23,201 bases of DNA. It comes from Phytophthora quininea (lineage: Eukaryota > Oomycota > Peronosporomycetes > Peronosporales > Peronosporaceae). The DNA is taken from NCBI GenBank assembly GCA_011947345.1, contig JAAVTG010000233.1, positions 1 to 23,201 on the forward strand, given 5' to 3'. The position numbers and the translations under genes were made by a program. Positions 9,485-18,632 of the stretch are shown here, piece after piece; the first letter of the stretch is position 1, and the number at the start of each line of letters is the position of its first letter. The notes under the pieces were generated by a model, which was given only the letters and a program-made list of their open reading frames with translations, had not been told where the DNA came from and did not search any database.

Positions 9485-9725
9485 GACACAGACACCGTCT
9501 TGTGCACGGAGCTGCCCATGTATTACGCCTTCGCATCGACTCGCGTACCATGCTGGTCGTCGTCTGGTGCTCGTTGCCGTCGCCGGCGCTTGTGCCAAAA
9601 TCCACCGTCATCGTCGTGGTCTCGACAATCATCGCTTCCTGCATCAACTCGGTAGAGGCGAGGGCTTGCTCGCACGACGGGGACAATGGCGGCGATACAC
9701 TTGCTGCCTTTGTCGTGTCAGACAT
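9485..9725 (-). CDS. Unrecognised Ser/Thr-rich N-terminal ORF fragment
   Basis: A minus-strand frame begins with ATG at 9723-9725 and reads MSDTTKAASVSPPLSPSC, then a Met/Thr/Glu-rich stretch (ELMQEAMIVETTTMTVDF) and SMVRESMRRRNT before entering the right arm of the inverted repeat. Third positions are mostly G or C and the composition resembles a disordered protein N-terminus, which is why I list it. It would be cut off by the duplication junction. The opposite strand is also open over this region (9502-9894) with some hydrophobic character (TMLVVVWCSLPS), and that frame could instead be a remnant of a membrane-family copy. I recognise neither. Confidence 0.3.
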
Positions 9726-9927
9726 TGCGCTTCACTGGCTTTCTTCGGAAGCAGACGGCCTGCGGCCTCCAAAAATTGAAGGCGTGTCAGGATCGTTGTA
9801 TCGTGAGGTCACTCCGCGGCCCCGTCTCCGCCAAGTTGACTTGGCAAGCTCGGCGCCGCGATTTGACCGTAAAAGACGGCCGAGGCGCGGCTGAGCGAGC
9901 TGTCTGCCGTGAGGGCGTCGTGGTGGC

Positions 9928-9935
9928 TATATAAG
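9928..9935 (+). promoter_or_regulatory. TATA-like site without a clear downstream gene
   Basis: TATATAAG on the plus strand. About 60 bases downstream starts only a short, low-complexity frame (9971-10159, Ser-rich through the TCG repeat), which I do not accept as a gene. It may be a leftover promoter of a lost gene or chance. Confidence 0.25.
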
Positions 9936-10000
9936 CGTCTAGCAGGAGAAAACTAGCGTCTGAGGCGCGCGTGGCGAGCGGCGTCGCCTCGACAAGTCTA

Positions 10001-10021
10001 TCGTCGTCGTCGTCGTCGTCG
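10001..10021. repeat. (TCG)7 microsatellite
   Basis: Seven uninterrupted TCG units. If it were read on the plus strand it would give a serine run, on the minus strand Asp or other runs; neither frame belongs to a supported gene. Confidence 0.9.
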
Positions 10022-10179
10022 AGACCCGCTGCCGACCTGCACGCCGACCTGGTCTCTGCGAACGAAGAGCGTGGCATCAAGTTGCAGGAGCCCGCGCGAT
10101 TTGCAATCGCCCGTAGCAGTGCTACTGGCACACTTCCAATGCTCATCGCGGCGATGTGATACCGAGCGAGACTGCAACG

Positions 10180-10211
10180 ACGACAGCGACCACGACAGCG
10201 ACCACGACAGC
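10180..10211. repeat. 12-base tandem repeat, about 2.7 copies
   Basis: The unit ACGACAGCGACC occurs twice in full (10180-10191, 10192-10203) and then eight further bases (10204-10211). Low-complexity spacer sequence. Confidence 0.85.
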
Positions 10212-10509
10212 AGATCCTGTTGAGCGCCAGCTCGCCTCGCCTTGCGCGCGGGCTGCGATCGACATCCTTTTGAAAAATTTCCTGGCGGATCTTATGATCT
10301 CGCGGCGATCTGCCGGGTCAACGACTGCAATAGGCACTGAGGTGACCGATATGTTATCTACTCGAAGCAGACAGGAAGCAGTGTTGATGTTCATGTGCGA
10401 GTGTAAATTAACGGAGCGGTGGACGTTGCCGGGGTTATATGATCAAGAAAGCGCACCCTTAACTTATCGTCTAAGCAGCAATCTCCCCGGCGCCTCGACC
10501 TGCCTCTCC

Positions 10510-11400
10510 TTACTTGGCGAGATTGCCGACGTTGTGCAGGTCGCAGTACACGCCTCTCCGGATCGTGTTCAAGCACAGCGGCGCCTGGCACTTGCGGCCA
10601 CCTCCGTGTGAAAAGCATTTGCCGTTGCCCCTATCTTTCTTAGGGCAGCCCTCGACGCTGCAGGAGCGCACGCCGCCGTGCAGATAGCAGAAGCCGTTGC
10701 GCTGCGTGCCCTTCTCGCAGCCCTCGTGCATGCAGCGTTTGCCGCCGCCGTGCGCGGCAGAACCCGCCGCCTTGCGAAGACTTGCTGCAGCCGGCGAAGC
10801 TGCAGCGCGCGCCGCCGCCGTGGCCCTTGCAGAGCCCGTTGGACTGTGCGCGCTTATCGCAGCCTTCCATGCGGCACGGCTTGCCCTTGATCCAGCGGCC
10901 GTCCTTGTTGAGAAAAGTGCCGGGCTTGCGGATGCACGGGCCTGACGCCGGGGCCCGCACGCGGTTGCTCGGCATGGGGGCGCCGTGCGGCCGCTGCTGC
11001 ATCATGGCCGTGAACGTGAGCGGCGTGCGCACCTGCACCTGCTGGATGCGCGGCATCATGAACTTGGGGCTGGGCAGCGCGGCCGCGGCGCCGCCGTGCT
11101 CGGTGTTGAGGCTGCACATGATGGCGTCAATCAGGTCCTGGTCGCCGAAGACCGAGCTGAGCGACGTGGAGACCGGCACGGCGGTCTCCAGCGGCATGAC
11201 GGGCCGCGGCGCCGGACGAAACTCGAACGGCTCGAGCTCGGCCTTCCGCGGCGGTGCGGCGCTGCCGACCTCTTGCTTGACGGGCGTCATGTCGGGACAC
11301 GACGAGGTCGTGGAGGACGCCGAGGTCGAGCGGTTGTAGACTGGGGAAACATGGCGGAGTCAACGGGCGAGTCGGGGAAGTGGCGACGAGGGTCGAACAT
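10510..11400 (-). CDS. WRKY19-like zinc finger protein 1 (two frame breaks)
   Basis: Putative nuclear DNA-binding protein. The C-terminal half has five Cys/His units with the linker HGG(G/V): CRMEGCDKRAQSNGLCKGH, CSFAGCSKSSQGGGFC, CMHEGCEKGTQRNGFCYLH, CSVEGCPKKDRGNGKCFSH and CQAPLCLNTIRRGVYCDLH. This repeat is annotated in Phytophthora as 'WRKY19-like zinc finger', after the unusual finger array of plant WRKY19; no WRKY domain is present. The N-terminal half is Pro/Ser/Ala-rich. Near 10750-10757 the frame shifts between GGGFCRA and HGGGKRC, best explained by loss of one GC dinucleotide, judging from the second gene. The simple start is ATG at 11290 (MTPVKQEVG), but if the G run 11343-11346 were five, the frame would extend to ATG at 11400 (MFDPRRHFPDSPVDSAMFP), which looks like a better N-terminus. 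Target genes are unknown. Confidence 0.85.
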
Positions 11401-11863
11401 GCTAAGAGCTGTAGTGGTGGTGGTGGCGGGGTTTGGTACGAATGCTGCAGGAGCGGCAGCAAAACGTTGGGGGAGGTAATCTGCGGAGAGCTCGCCGGAT
11501 TGGGAAATGGGGCCGCTGCTGCTGTGCGACCGACCACCTCGCCTCGCCTCGCCTTCGTGTGTTTGCTGACAGCACTTGCTGAGCTCGATGCCTGCGCCCG
11601 GTCCTTGCGGCGCACAACCAGCCGATGCCTTTTATTCCGATGGAAATCCTCGAATGTGCTGCTGCTCGTGAAAACATGCGAGGCAGTGTAAAGATGCCTG
11701 CGTACCCACGTCCGGTCAGAGATGATCAGTCGGGGGCGAACTGGACTCGGGCAGAGGCGGTTGTGCGCTCGTCCGTCCTAAGAACTTCCGGCCGGCAAAA
11801 TCCCGGCACATTTCAGCGCGCCTACTGCGCCTCACATCATGGTGATTGTCGAGGCTTTATTGC

Positions 11864-11901
11864 GTTCTCGGTGCCCTACAACGTTGTAGGGCACCGAGAA
11901 C
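11864..11901. repeat. 38-base perfect palindrome
   Basis: GTTCTCGGTGCCCTACAAC is followed immediately by its exact reverse complement, with no spacer. The symmetry ends at both sides (C at 11863, T at 11902). Such a sequence can form a 19-base-pair cruciform or an RNA hairpin. It does not lie in a supported gene. Confidence 0.95.
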
Positions 11902-12043
11902 TGCAGGCTGCACCGTGTAGCACGTCTCGGTGAGGATCTGAACGAGAAGGAAAGGAGCGGCGCGGGCTGTCCCGGATTACCGTACAGCAAGAGCCATTCC
12001 AATGTATGTTCCCCCGCCGCAGTCTTCTTGGATATGATGGCGA

Positions 12044-12229
12044 GCTCTTCAAGCTTGGACTGGCGATGATTTCGCCAACGGTGGAGACTTTCTTCTCGTT
12101 TACGAGGCGAGGCTCCTCACCGCCAAGGCCAGCGGACTCGTCCGGCATATCACAAGGTGGCTTCGCGGCTTTCAGGCACATCAGATCAACTGCGACTTGC
12201 GCATTGGCGAAATGCAAACAAGCGCGTGA
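12044..12229 (+). pseudogene. Unrecognised coding remnant
   Basis: A 61-residue frame with protein-like composition: ALQAWTGDDFANGGDF followed by LLVYEARLLTAKASGLVRH and FQAHQINCDLRIGEM, ending at TGA 12227-12229. There is an in-frame TGA just upstream of it, and the sequences after it continue in other frames (for example QERMHGLVKAQAEVGAF near 12385-12435). This suggests a larger gene broken by shifts or decay. I do not recognise the family. Confidence 0.35.
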
Positions 12230-13246
12230 CGTGCCACACGCCGGCTGGATCGTTGACGGTCACCGCCAGCAGGCCTGTCCGAGCAGCATAAGAGCATTAC
12301 TGCCGCCCAGCTGCGGCGCACGGGACGGGGGTGTGAATCGATGCGGGGCGCGGTTTGCCATCGTCGGCAGCAAGGAGCTGCAGCTGTCCAAGAGCGCATG
12401 CACGGCCTCGTCAAGGCCCAAGCAGAGGTCGGTGCGTTTGCTGGTCTCCTGGCTTGACGCGGCGCCACATTAACGGCGCCCCGGAACCATGGGGCCAGCG
12501 GAAACAAGAAGTGATATGTTTGTTCGCGCATTTTCGTCGGCATCGACTCGTCTTGCAAAGACGCTTTCTGCTCCGCGCAGTGATGGAATCTCGGGCGATG
12601 AGCGGCGCTGCGCCGGGCCCCGGCCGGACACGCAACTTTTTATCTTATATTTTATCTTGACGCTGCTCGTCGGCCGCGTTCAACTTGCTGGAGCCCGCGC
12701 GCGATGTGATGGCAAAATCCACCAGCTCAACTTGACCGACGACGTTGAAAATTGTGACGAGCACACCCAGAGGATGTGTTGTTCGCCAAGGAAAAGTTCA
12801 TGCTGGTTTCTGGCCCCGCCGCCAACGTAGCGGTCGCGGCGCTGGCCACCGACAGCCGCGTGGTGGCGCCAGCGAGGGAAGACCGTGCCGCTCGAGAGGT
12901 GCACACACATCCTGTTGCAGGCTTCACCGGCTGGGCTGCTGTATCAGGCCCGGCACCGGCCGGCAGCGATCGCATCAAGTCCGGCCCCAGCAACATGGTG
13001 GCAGCATGCCCCAGACCCTCTTGCAGGGGCACCGACTCGTCCAAGAGGCCTCCTCAAGTGCAGGCCACCGAAAAAGTGTATGTGTGTGCGTTACGCCCGC
13101 CATGGTATTGCTTATCGGCCTCAACGAATCCGCTTCAGCCGCCGCTCGGCGAGGTGTATATGCAGGGAAGCTAGCTGGTGTCCCTCGCTGTTGAGGGCAT
13201 GCTTGCTTGCATCCGATGGCCACTGTCTTACTCGCACGGCGCTGAG

Positions 13247-13632
13247 TCAACAAGGCCGAAGCCTGGCGACCCGCGCTGTCGTCCACCGAAGCCGTTGGGC
13301 GTCGTGGACGCTGGCAATCTCCCGCTGGACTTGTTCTCGTTTCAGCGGACAGATGGGGCCGCGCATGCCGTTGGGCTCCGCGTCACCGGACAGCCATCCA
13401 AGCGAGCGCAAGTAGCGATCGAGGCCGAGGCGCTCGCTCTGCAAGTTTCAGGCTCTGCGGCTCTGGCAAGCGGTCGGTCGGGTATCTTTCTCGGCGTGGT
13501 TGAAGCCGAAAGATCGGGCGTTTCCGCCAAGACAGGCTCATCGCGGTCAACGTAGCGCCTGAGATGGAAGTCGTCACGGACATCAATGGGGATTAGTCCG
13601 GTGAAGGCCCCGGGCTCGATCGTGGTGGTGGC
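13247..13632 (-). pseudogene. Unrecognised coding sequence with one frame break
   Basis: Two minus-strand frames join across a T run at 13446-13448 (one short). The first part reads TIEPGAFTGLIPIDVRDDF, LRRYVDRDEPVLAETPDLSA and so on; the second LGLDRYLRSLGWLSGDAEPN and ICPLKREQVQREIASVHDAQ, with strongly GC-rich third positions and a stop at 13247. It may begin further upstream: an ATG at 13746-13748 is followed 19 bases later by GTGAGT, a possible 5' splice site, and splicing to the AG at about 13633 keeps the frame. That exon is speculative. I cannot name the protein. Confidence 0.45.
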
Positions 13633-14954
13633 TCAATCGTGAGGGCTCTTTGCATGTTGATAGTGCAGTATGTCTCCCAACTCTTTTACTCCTTGACGAG
13701 GACGAGCACCAAGGTAGAACGTCACTCACCGTTTGCAGTCGTTTTCATGGCTGTGAGAGGGGCTTCTGCCGTCGTAGCAGTCAGCGAATGGAGTGAGAAG
13801 GCGAAAGCGAGGGCAGTTGGATGCGTTTACATATTGGGCGCGGCGCAACGATGACATCACTTTCGAAAACTACACGTCATGGTTTGAAGTGTCAAATGCT
13901 GCATGTTGAGAACACTTTGCAAGCATCTCCACTCGATAGTTGTTGACAGCGGCCTACTTCCTTGGTGTTCGCCCAGGAGAATGTAGTACCGGGTAGATTC
14001 ACTGGCAGGAGCTACTGGATACTATCAAGCCAAGAACGTGTTTCTTTCGTCGACCATGGCCGCCCTCGAGCACCAGGATTCTGAAGCGATACTGGGACTC
14101 TCTTGCGCAGAAGTGCAGGTCGGAGAACGTGTGTCTATATTGCTCGCGAACGCCGGCCTCCAGCAGCGAAGTTGAGCTGCGTCGCCCAAGCATACAATAC
14201 TTTGATAATCCGGTCTTTCATTGCATGCGTCGACCACCTGGTTGCTGGTCATCCTGAACGTGTGCCCTGCGTTCCCGCGAGCAGATGGCTCGCCCTCCGC
14301 TGGCAAAGCACGCACGAAGCACAAAGACCCAGCTGGGACCAGCTCTGCTTTTGCAAGGCCCTGCTGCCGGTCTTGGCACCTTGGCTCCAGTGTTTCTCCA
14401 TGCGAGCAATTTTTCATCGTCCGAGTGGATGCTGTATCAGGACACCAGCGGATCCGTTGCCGGGTTGAACGTGGCGCCGCCGCTCGAAGATCGGGCCAAG
14501 AAACGGCGAAGACAGGCGACTGCATGCAACGTGTTGCCCCTCTCGTTGCCGCGCGCCCTCGCAGCCGCCAAACCGCGCGAGCACCTGCGTCTCGGACCGA
14601 GTGGTTTTTCGCCAGGTGGCCATCTGGCCGCTGTTGCGGCTCCCGTCCGTCGAGTCGAGCGAGCGTTTGGCTCTGGGAGCCCGTCGGCGCAGCCAATTTT
14701 TGCTCCTTGCCCGCCGTGCACCCTGGCACGGCAACTCGGTCGCTGACTTCTTTTTCGACGGCTTCCAGGCACCGGCTTCCATACTCGCGCCGAGTCGGAA
14801 AATCAGGTGCGTGTTGAAGGCCGCAGAGCTTCTTATTTTCGCAGACCGGCGTCGAAGCGGCGCGCGCCAATGACGTCGCTGACCTTGGCTCTATTGTTCC
14901 AGACGTGCACTTCAAGCAGAAACGGTCGAAACGGTCGGGGCTCTACTTTCCGGC

Positions 14955-16476
14955 ATGGACGAGGTGGCATTTGTGGAATCGCTGTTCGCGCCCGAGATGC
15001 GGTCGAGTCTGCCGCTGCTGTCGCCGCCCTCGCTCGAGTCGCTGCAAGCCATGGGCTTCGCGTCGCCGCCCAACTCGGCGGCCAAGCTGCTGCTGCAACG
15101 CAGCACCCACACGCCGACCGCCAACGGTGCCGTGCCGCCGCCGCCCAACTCGCTGCTTGGCGGCGGCATCCTGCACCACACCGTGCAGCAACCTTTCCAA
15201 GCAGGCTCGGGAGACCAGCCGCTCTTCGTGCGACTGCAGGACGACGACGTCTTCTCGCAGCTCCTAGCGGACCAGGACTTTGACCTGCAAGAGAAGAAGG
15301 ACAAGGCCCCCAACTCGCTGCTGCTGGAGCCGCTGGATCTGCCCAAAAGCGAAGGCGTCAAAGAGGAGGCCACGACCTTCCAATACCAACGCGCAGTGTC
15401 GAGCGCTGCAGCCAGCCCGCCCACCAGCGGCTTCGGACTCGACATGATGCCCGTCTTCCCGTTGAGTGGGGGTCAACACGCCAATGTTCTTCAACAACCA
15501 CAACAACTTCCCGCCGCTATCCCCGCCGTCCAGCGAGTGGATTCACGACCAGGATGTGTCGACGCCTTCTGGCTGCTCCTTTCAGAGGGTGCACATGACC
15601 CCCATGAGCATGAAGCACATGATGGCCAGCAGCTTGAGCATGAGCTCGCCCATGGTGCAGCAGCAGCCGAGTTCCTCTGGCTGCATGGAGCTCCTTAGTC
15701 AAGCCATGACCAGTAGCCAACACCAGACCCAGTCTCCGTTGTGGATATCTGCATCAAGAGCGACTCCACCGGAGGCTCCGTTCTCGGGAGACAAGTTCTC
15801 CGTGGCCAGGCCGCCGTTCTCGTTGACCATCTCGCCGCCAGCGTCACTGACCAGTCGAGACGTCAAGGCGCTCAAAGAACTCATCGTGTCGGCGGACTAC
15901 GGATTGGCTCAAACACCCAGTACGCAGCTGCTGTCTCGACCCCTCAAGCGATCTCGATCGACCTTGGAGGTGGTCGGGCCGAGAGCCAAAGCGGTTCGAC
16001 TCACCACCGCATCACCCGTCGGCCAAGAGAATCTCCCTCAACGAGCCAACGTCAAGGTCACCAAGGGCAAGAAGTGCATCGAGCCGAATTGCACGCGTCG
16101 CGCACAATCCAACAGCCGCTGCAAGGCGCACGGCGGCGGGGCCAGATGCCAATACAACGGACCAGGAGGCTGCAACCGAAGTTCCCAGGGCGGCGGCTTC
16201 TGCCGAGCCCACGGAGGCGGGAAACGCTGCGAGTTCCCCGGCTGCCAGCGCGGCCAACAGCGCAAAGGCCGCTGCTACGTGCACGGTGGCATCCGCAAGT
16301 GCCAGTTCGGCTCCTGTGAGAAGAAGGATAGAGGTAACGGGTTCTGTATATCACACGGCGGTGGCAAGCGCTGCGAGCACCCGGGCTGCGCGCGCGTGCG
16401 GCGAGGCAAGCTGTGCCAAGTGCACGAGACCCAGCAGGCCGTCGAGCAGGGCCAAGGAGAGACCCTGTTGCTGTAG
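14955..16476 (+). CDS. WRKY19-like zinc finger protein 2 (one frame break)
   Basis: Divergent paralogue of the gene at 10510-11400. Starts at ATG 14955 (MDEVAFVESLFAPEMRSSLP). The long N-terminal half is Pro/Ser/Gln/Met-rich and likely disordered, with an acidic/hydrophobic segment (QDDDVFSQLLADQDFDLQ) that could act in activation. A break at the G run 15468-15472 (five, where four fits) joins DMMPVFPLSG to GVNTPMFFNNHNN. The C-terminal half has five Cys/His units separated by HGG(G/I): CIEPNCTRRAQSNSRCKAH, CQYNGPGGCNRSSQGGGFC, CEFPGCQRGQQRKGRCYVH, CQFGSCEKKDRGNGFCISH and CEHPGCARVRRGKLCQVH. A basic stretch RPLKRSRSTLEVV before them could be a nuclear signal. It probably binds DNA; targets are unknown. 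The same five-finger order in both genes indicates descent from one ancestor. Confidence 0.87.
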
Positions 16477-17501
16477 TCGTTCCATCCCTCTTTGTGCGTT
16501 CAATCCTCCTGTACCGATAGTAGATAACCCCGCAGAATATCCGCTGAAGAAGTTGTTCACGGTCAACCGTTACACTTCAACTATAACGTTGCAGGCTGCG
16601 TTCTCACACGTCGCAGATTTCTTTGTCCGGTTGCCTGGAGGCTCTGCCATCGTGATGATTTGTCCTTTCGGCTGCGACGCAGCTCGCCACTTGCAACACG
16701 GAGAGCAGCAGCGCTCGGGTAAACACGCGTGAGCCCTGCTCATAGCAGCGGCGCCGCTCGGTTAACTCGGCTCCTGGTCTGGTCGAAAGGCGGCAAAGTC
16801 GCCACGGGCTCACGTGCGCTTGACTCCTCGGCCCAATCGGTGCCACGCACGCGTGGCTCCGGGCCACTGGCGGACGGTGCAAGCGATCGTCATGGCGACA
16901 ACACGCCTTCAGCACGCGCTCCACAAAGACAGGTCTGACTTTGCCTCGCACTTGGTGTTTGTATGCCGTGGCGCAGACATAGCGGACCGCGACGTCAATT
17001 GCTCGCCTTCCATTGCGCAAAAGCCCGGAAGTTGAGGGGAGGCAGCCAAGGCAGGCCAAGACCAGGACCAAGCTATTCAGGTGGAGCGACTTCTTCTCCG
17101 TCGCATTTCCACAATAGCTGCGTGAGCGAATCTCCGCCGATTCGACGGGTATTTTCAGCCATGTGGCCACGCACGCGGGAACTGCCCACGCGCTTCGCGC
17201 CCACAACGCACTGGAAGCTCTTCCCCGAGAGGACAAGCTGGGGTGGCCGTCAAGGCGCAAGCGCTCGCCCCGCACCACCGCCACAGCACCGTACGCACCG
17301 CTGCCAAGACTTCACCAAGCAGAGGTCTGCTTGGCTCCATCCACACTCATCTCTTCTCCCGACATAGCGACCCGTCGTCCATCTTGGTCGTGCACACCAA
17401 CCCCACACAAGTCGGCTCTCCCCACCCACGCACCGCCCGTTCCGCCGCATCCAAATCGCCAAGAAACCCCCAGCCAAACAGCCGACGAGTGCCAGTTGCC
17501 C
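16477..17501. other. Intergenic, no supported gene
   Basis: About 1 kb between the zinc finger gene and the first phytochelatin synthase. A minus-strand frame (16604-17284) and the upstream extension of the synthase frame (17163-17501) are open, but both have Arg/Pro/His-rich, non-protein-like composition. It should contain the promoter and 5' leader of the synthase; I see no convincing TATA box. Confidence 0.5.
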
Positions 17502-18464
17502 ATGGACATGGAGTGCGGCTGCAAGATCAAGCGGGAAAAGGAGCAGCAGGAGAAGGAGGCGCTGGCACGCGCCCAGGCCAGAGAGAGGCTCGACAACCAG
17601 CAGAGCGAGCACGACAAGATGCACGAAATGGTGAGACGGTCCACCGCGACGGTGCAGAGCTCGTTCCACCGGCGCCACTTGCCGCAGGATTGCATCGCCT
17701 TCTCCAGTTCGGAAGGCCGCAAACTGTTTACGGAAGCCATCAACAGCAGCAGCAACTACATGCAGATCTACTTTCCTCTAGCAGAGCAGTTCATCACGCA
17801 AGCAGAGCCTGCGTATTGCGGACTGGCGACCCTTGCAATGTGCTTGAACGCATTGCAGATCGACCCTGGCAGACTCTGGAAGGGACCGTGGAGATGGTTC
17901 AGCGAAGAACTGTTCGACTGCTGCACGTCGCTGAGTGTGGCCAAGGAGAAGGGTATCAGCATGTCCGAGTTCATCTGCTTGGCACGTTGCAACGGCGTCT
18001 TGACCGAGGACTACAGAGCTACTAGTGACTTTACACTGGAGCAGTTCCGAGACATTGTCAAGCACAGCTGTGCCACCAACTCGGAGATTGTGGTGCTTAA
18101 CTACAGTCGCAAAGTGCTCGGTCAGACTGGCGACGGCCACTTCTCGCCGATTGGGGGATACCATGCAGAACGGGACATGGTGCTGTTGATGGACGTTGCC
18201 AGGTTTAAATACCCTCCTCACTGGGTCAAGCTGTCGATGGTCTTTGAAGCCATGCAGCGTGTGGACAAGTCCATGAGCTCGCCACGCGGTCTGGTGGTTT
18301 TGAAGGAGGGAGCGCACGCGACGGGCCCCACGCTGGTGATGCAGCAGCTCATTCATTGCGACGAGCAGATGGAGGTCCCCGTGGCCCCCGCGCCGCAGCC
18401 GTGCTGCAACAGTTCCACGGCAGCTGAAGCAGCTCGTCGCGTGGCGGACCCTGCGATGAATTAG
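17502..18464 (+). CDS. Phytochelatin synthase 1 (EC 2.3.2.15)
   Basis: Makes phytochelatins by transferring gamma-Glu-Cys from one glutathione to another, activated by metal ions such as cadmium; a cytosolic papain-like peptidyltransferase. Counting from ATG 17502 (320 residues), the catalytic triad is Cys106 in EPAYCGLATL, His213 in GDGHFSPIGGYHAERDM and Asp231 in LLMDVARFKYPPHW; the His-Asp spacing of 18 equals that in Arabidopsis PCS1. Other family signatures: LNALQIDPGRLWKGPWRWF and DCC (139-141). The ATG at 17508 has a better Kozak context (GACATGG) and is an alternative start. Residues 8-45 form a charged, likely coiled-coil extension (REKEQQEKEALARAQARERL) absent from plant enzymes. 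The C-terminal metal-sensing domain of plant enzymes is reduced to about 70 residues with one Cys pair (QPCCN). The frame is intact and the gene is followed by a paralogue at 19458. Confidence 0.95.
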   Translation: MDMECGCKIKREKEQQEKEALARAQARERLDNQQSEHDKMHEMVRRSTATVQSSFHRRHLPQDCIAFSSSEGRKLFTEAINSSSNYMQIYFPLAEQFITQAEPAYCGLATLAMCLNALQIDPGRLWKGPWRWFSEELFDCCTSLSVAKEKGISMSEFICLARCNGVLTEDYRATSDFTLEQFRDIVKHSCATNSEIVVLNYSRKVLGQTGDGHFSPIGGYHAERDMVLLMDVARFKYPPHWVKLSMVFEAMQRVDKSMSSPRGLVVLKEGAHATGPTLVMQQLIHCDEQMEVPVAPAPQPCCNSSTAAEAARRVADPAMN

Positions 18465-18578
18465 AGCGTCAAGGCACACTATGTACGAGCCTTCCAGCCA
18501 CTTATCTATTGAAGGCTTGTCGGGCGCCTTGCAGCACTGCGCTACGATGGAAGCGTAGCGAAACTTGCATAAGTCAAC

Positions 18579-18584
18579 AATAAA
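18579..18584 (+). terminator. AATAAA polyadenylation signal after synthase 1
   Basis: AATAAA about 115 bases downstream of the stop of the first phytochelatin synthase and about 50 bases before the start of the next gene. Position fits a 3' end signal, though AATAAA is not always used in oomycetes. Confidence 0.5.
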
Positions 18585-18632
18585 CTGTACCATGACTTGA
18601 ATCACGAATTATTGTTCACCATACCAAGCACG

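Larger units (their letters stand above)
9936..10509. other. No supported gene; repeat-bearing spacer
   Basis: Between the junction debris and the stop of the first WRKY19-like gene. It contains a TCG trinucleotide run and a 12-base tandem repeat. A plus-strand frame (10156-10611) is open but its first part is the repeat and its 3' part is antisense to the zinc finger gene, so it is not called. Confidence 0.5.
11401..14954. other. 3.5-kb divergent intergenic region with coding remnants
   Basis: Separates the two divergent zinc finger genes, so promoters of both must lie at its ends. Many GC-rich frames are open by chance. I single out only two segments that read like protein (12044-12229 plus; 13247-13632 minus), listed separately. 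Further weak candidates are 12776-12860 plus (LFAKEKFMLVSGPAANVAV) and 14000-14280 minus (FRMTSNQVVDACNERPDYQS), neither with a clean gene structure. A perfect palindrome lies at 11864-11901. No transposase, reverse transcriptase or RNA gene was recognised. Confidence 0.5.

Noticed and set aside
10156..10611. Plus-strand frame over the 12-base repeat and the end of zinc finger gene 1
   Set aside because: Its 5' part is the tandem repeat and its 3' part is antisense to conserved Cys/His units.
14025..14915. 296-codon minus-strand open frame
   Set aside because: GC-rich DNA gives long open frames by chance; the composition is Arg/Ala/Ser-rich without motifs, and the opposite strand is equally open.
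16604..17284. 226-codon minus-strand open frame between the zinc finger gene and the synthase
   Set aside because: No recognisable motif, irregular Arg/Cys/His-rich composition and no partner frame; treated as a chance frame.
17163..17501. 113-residue N-terminal extension of phytochelatin synthase 1
   Set aside because: The extension is Arg/Pro/His-rich without protein-like pattern, begins at a non-ATG codon region, and the paralogue and family start near the chosen ATG.
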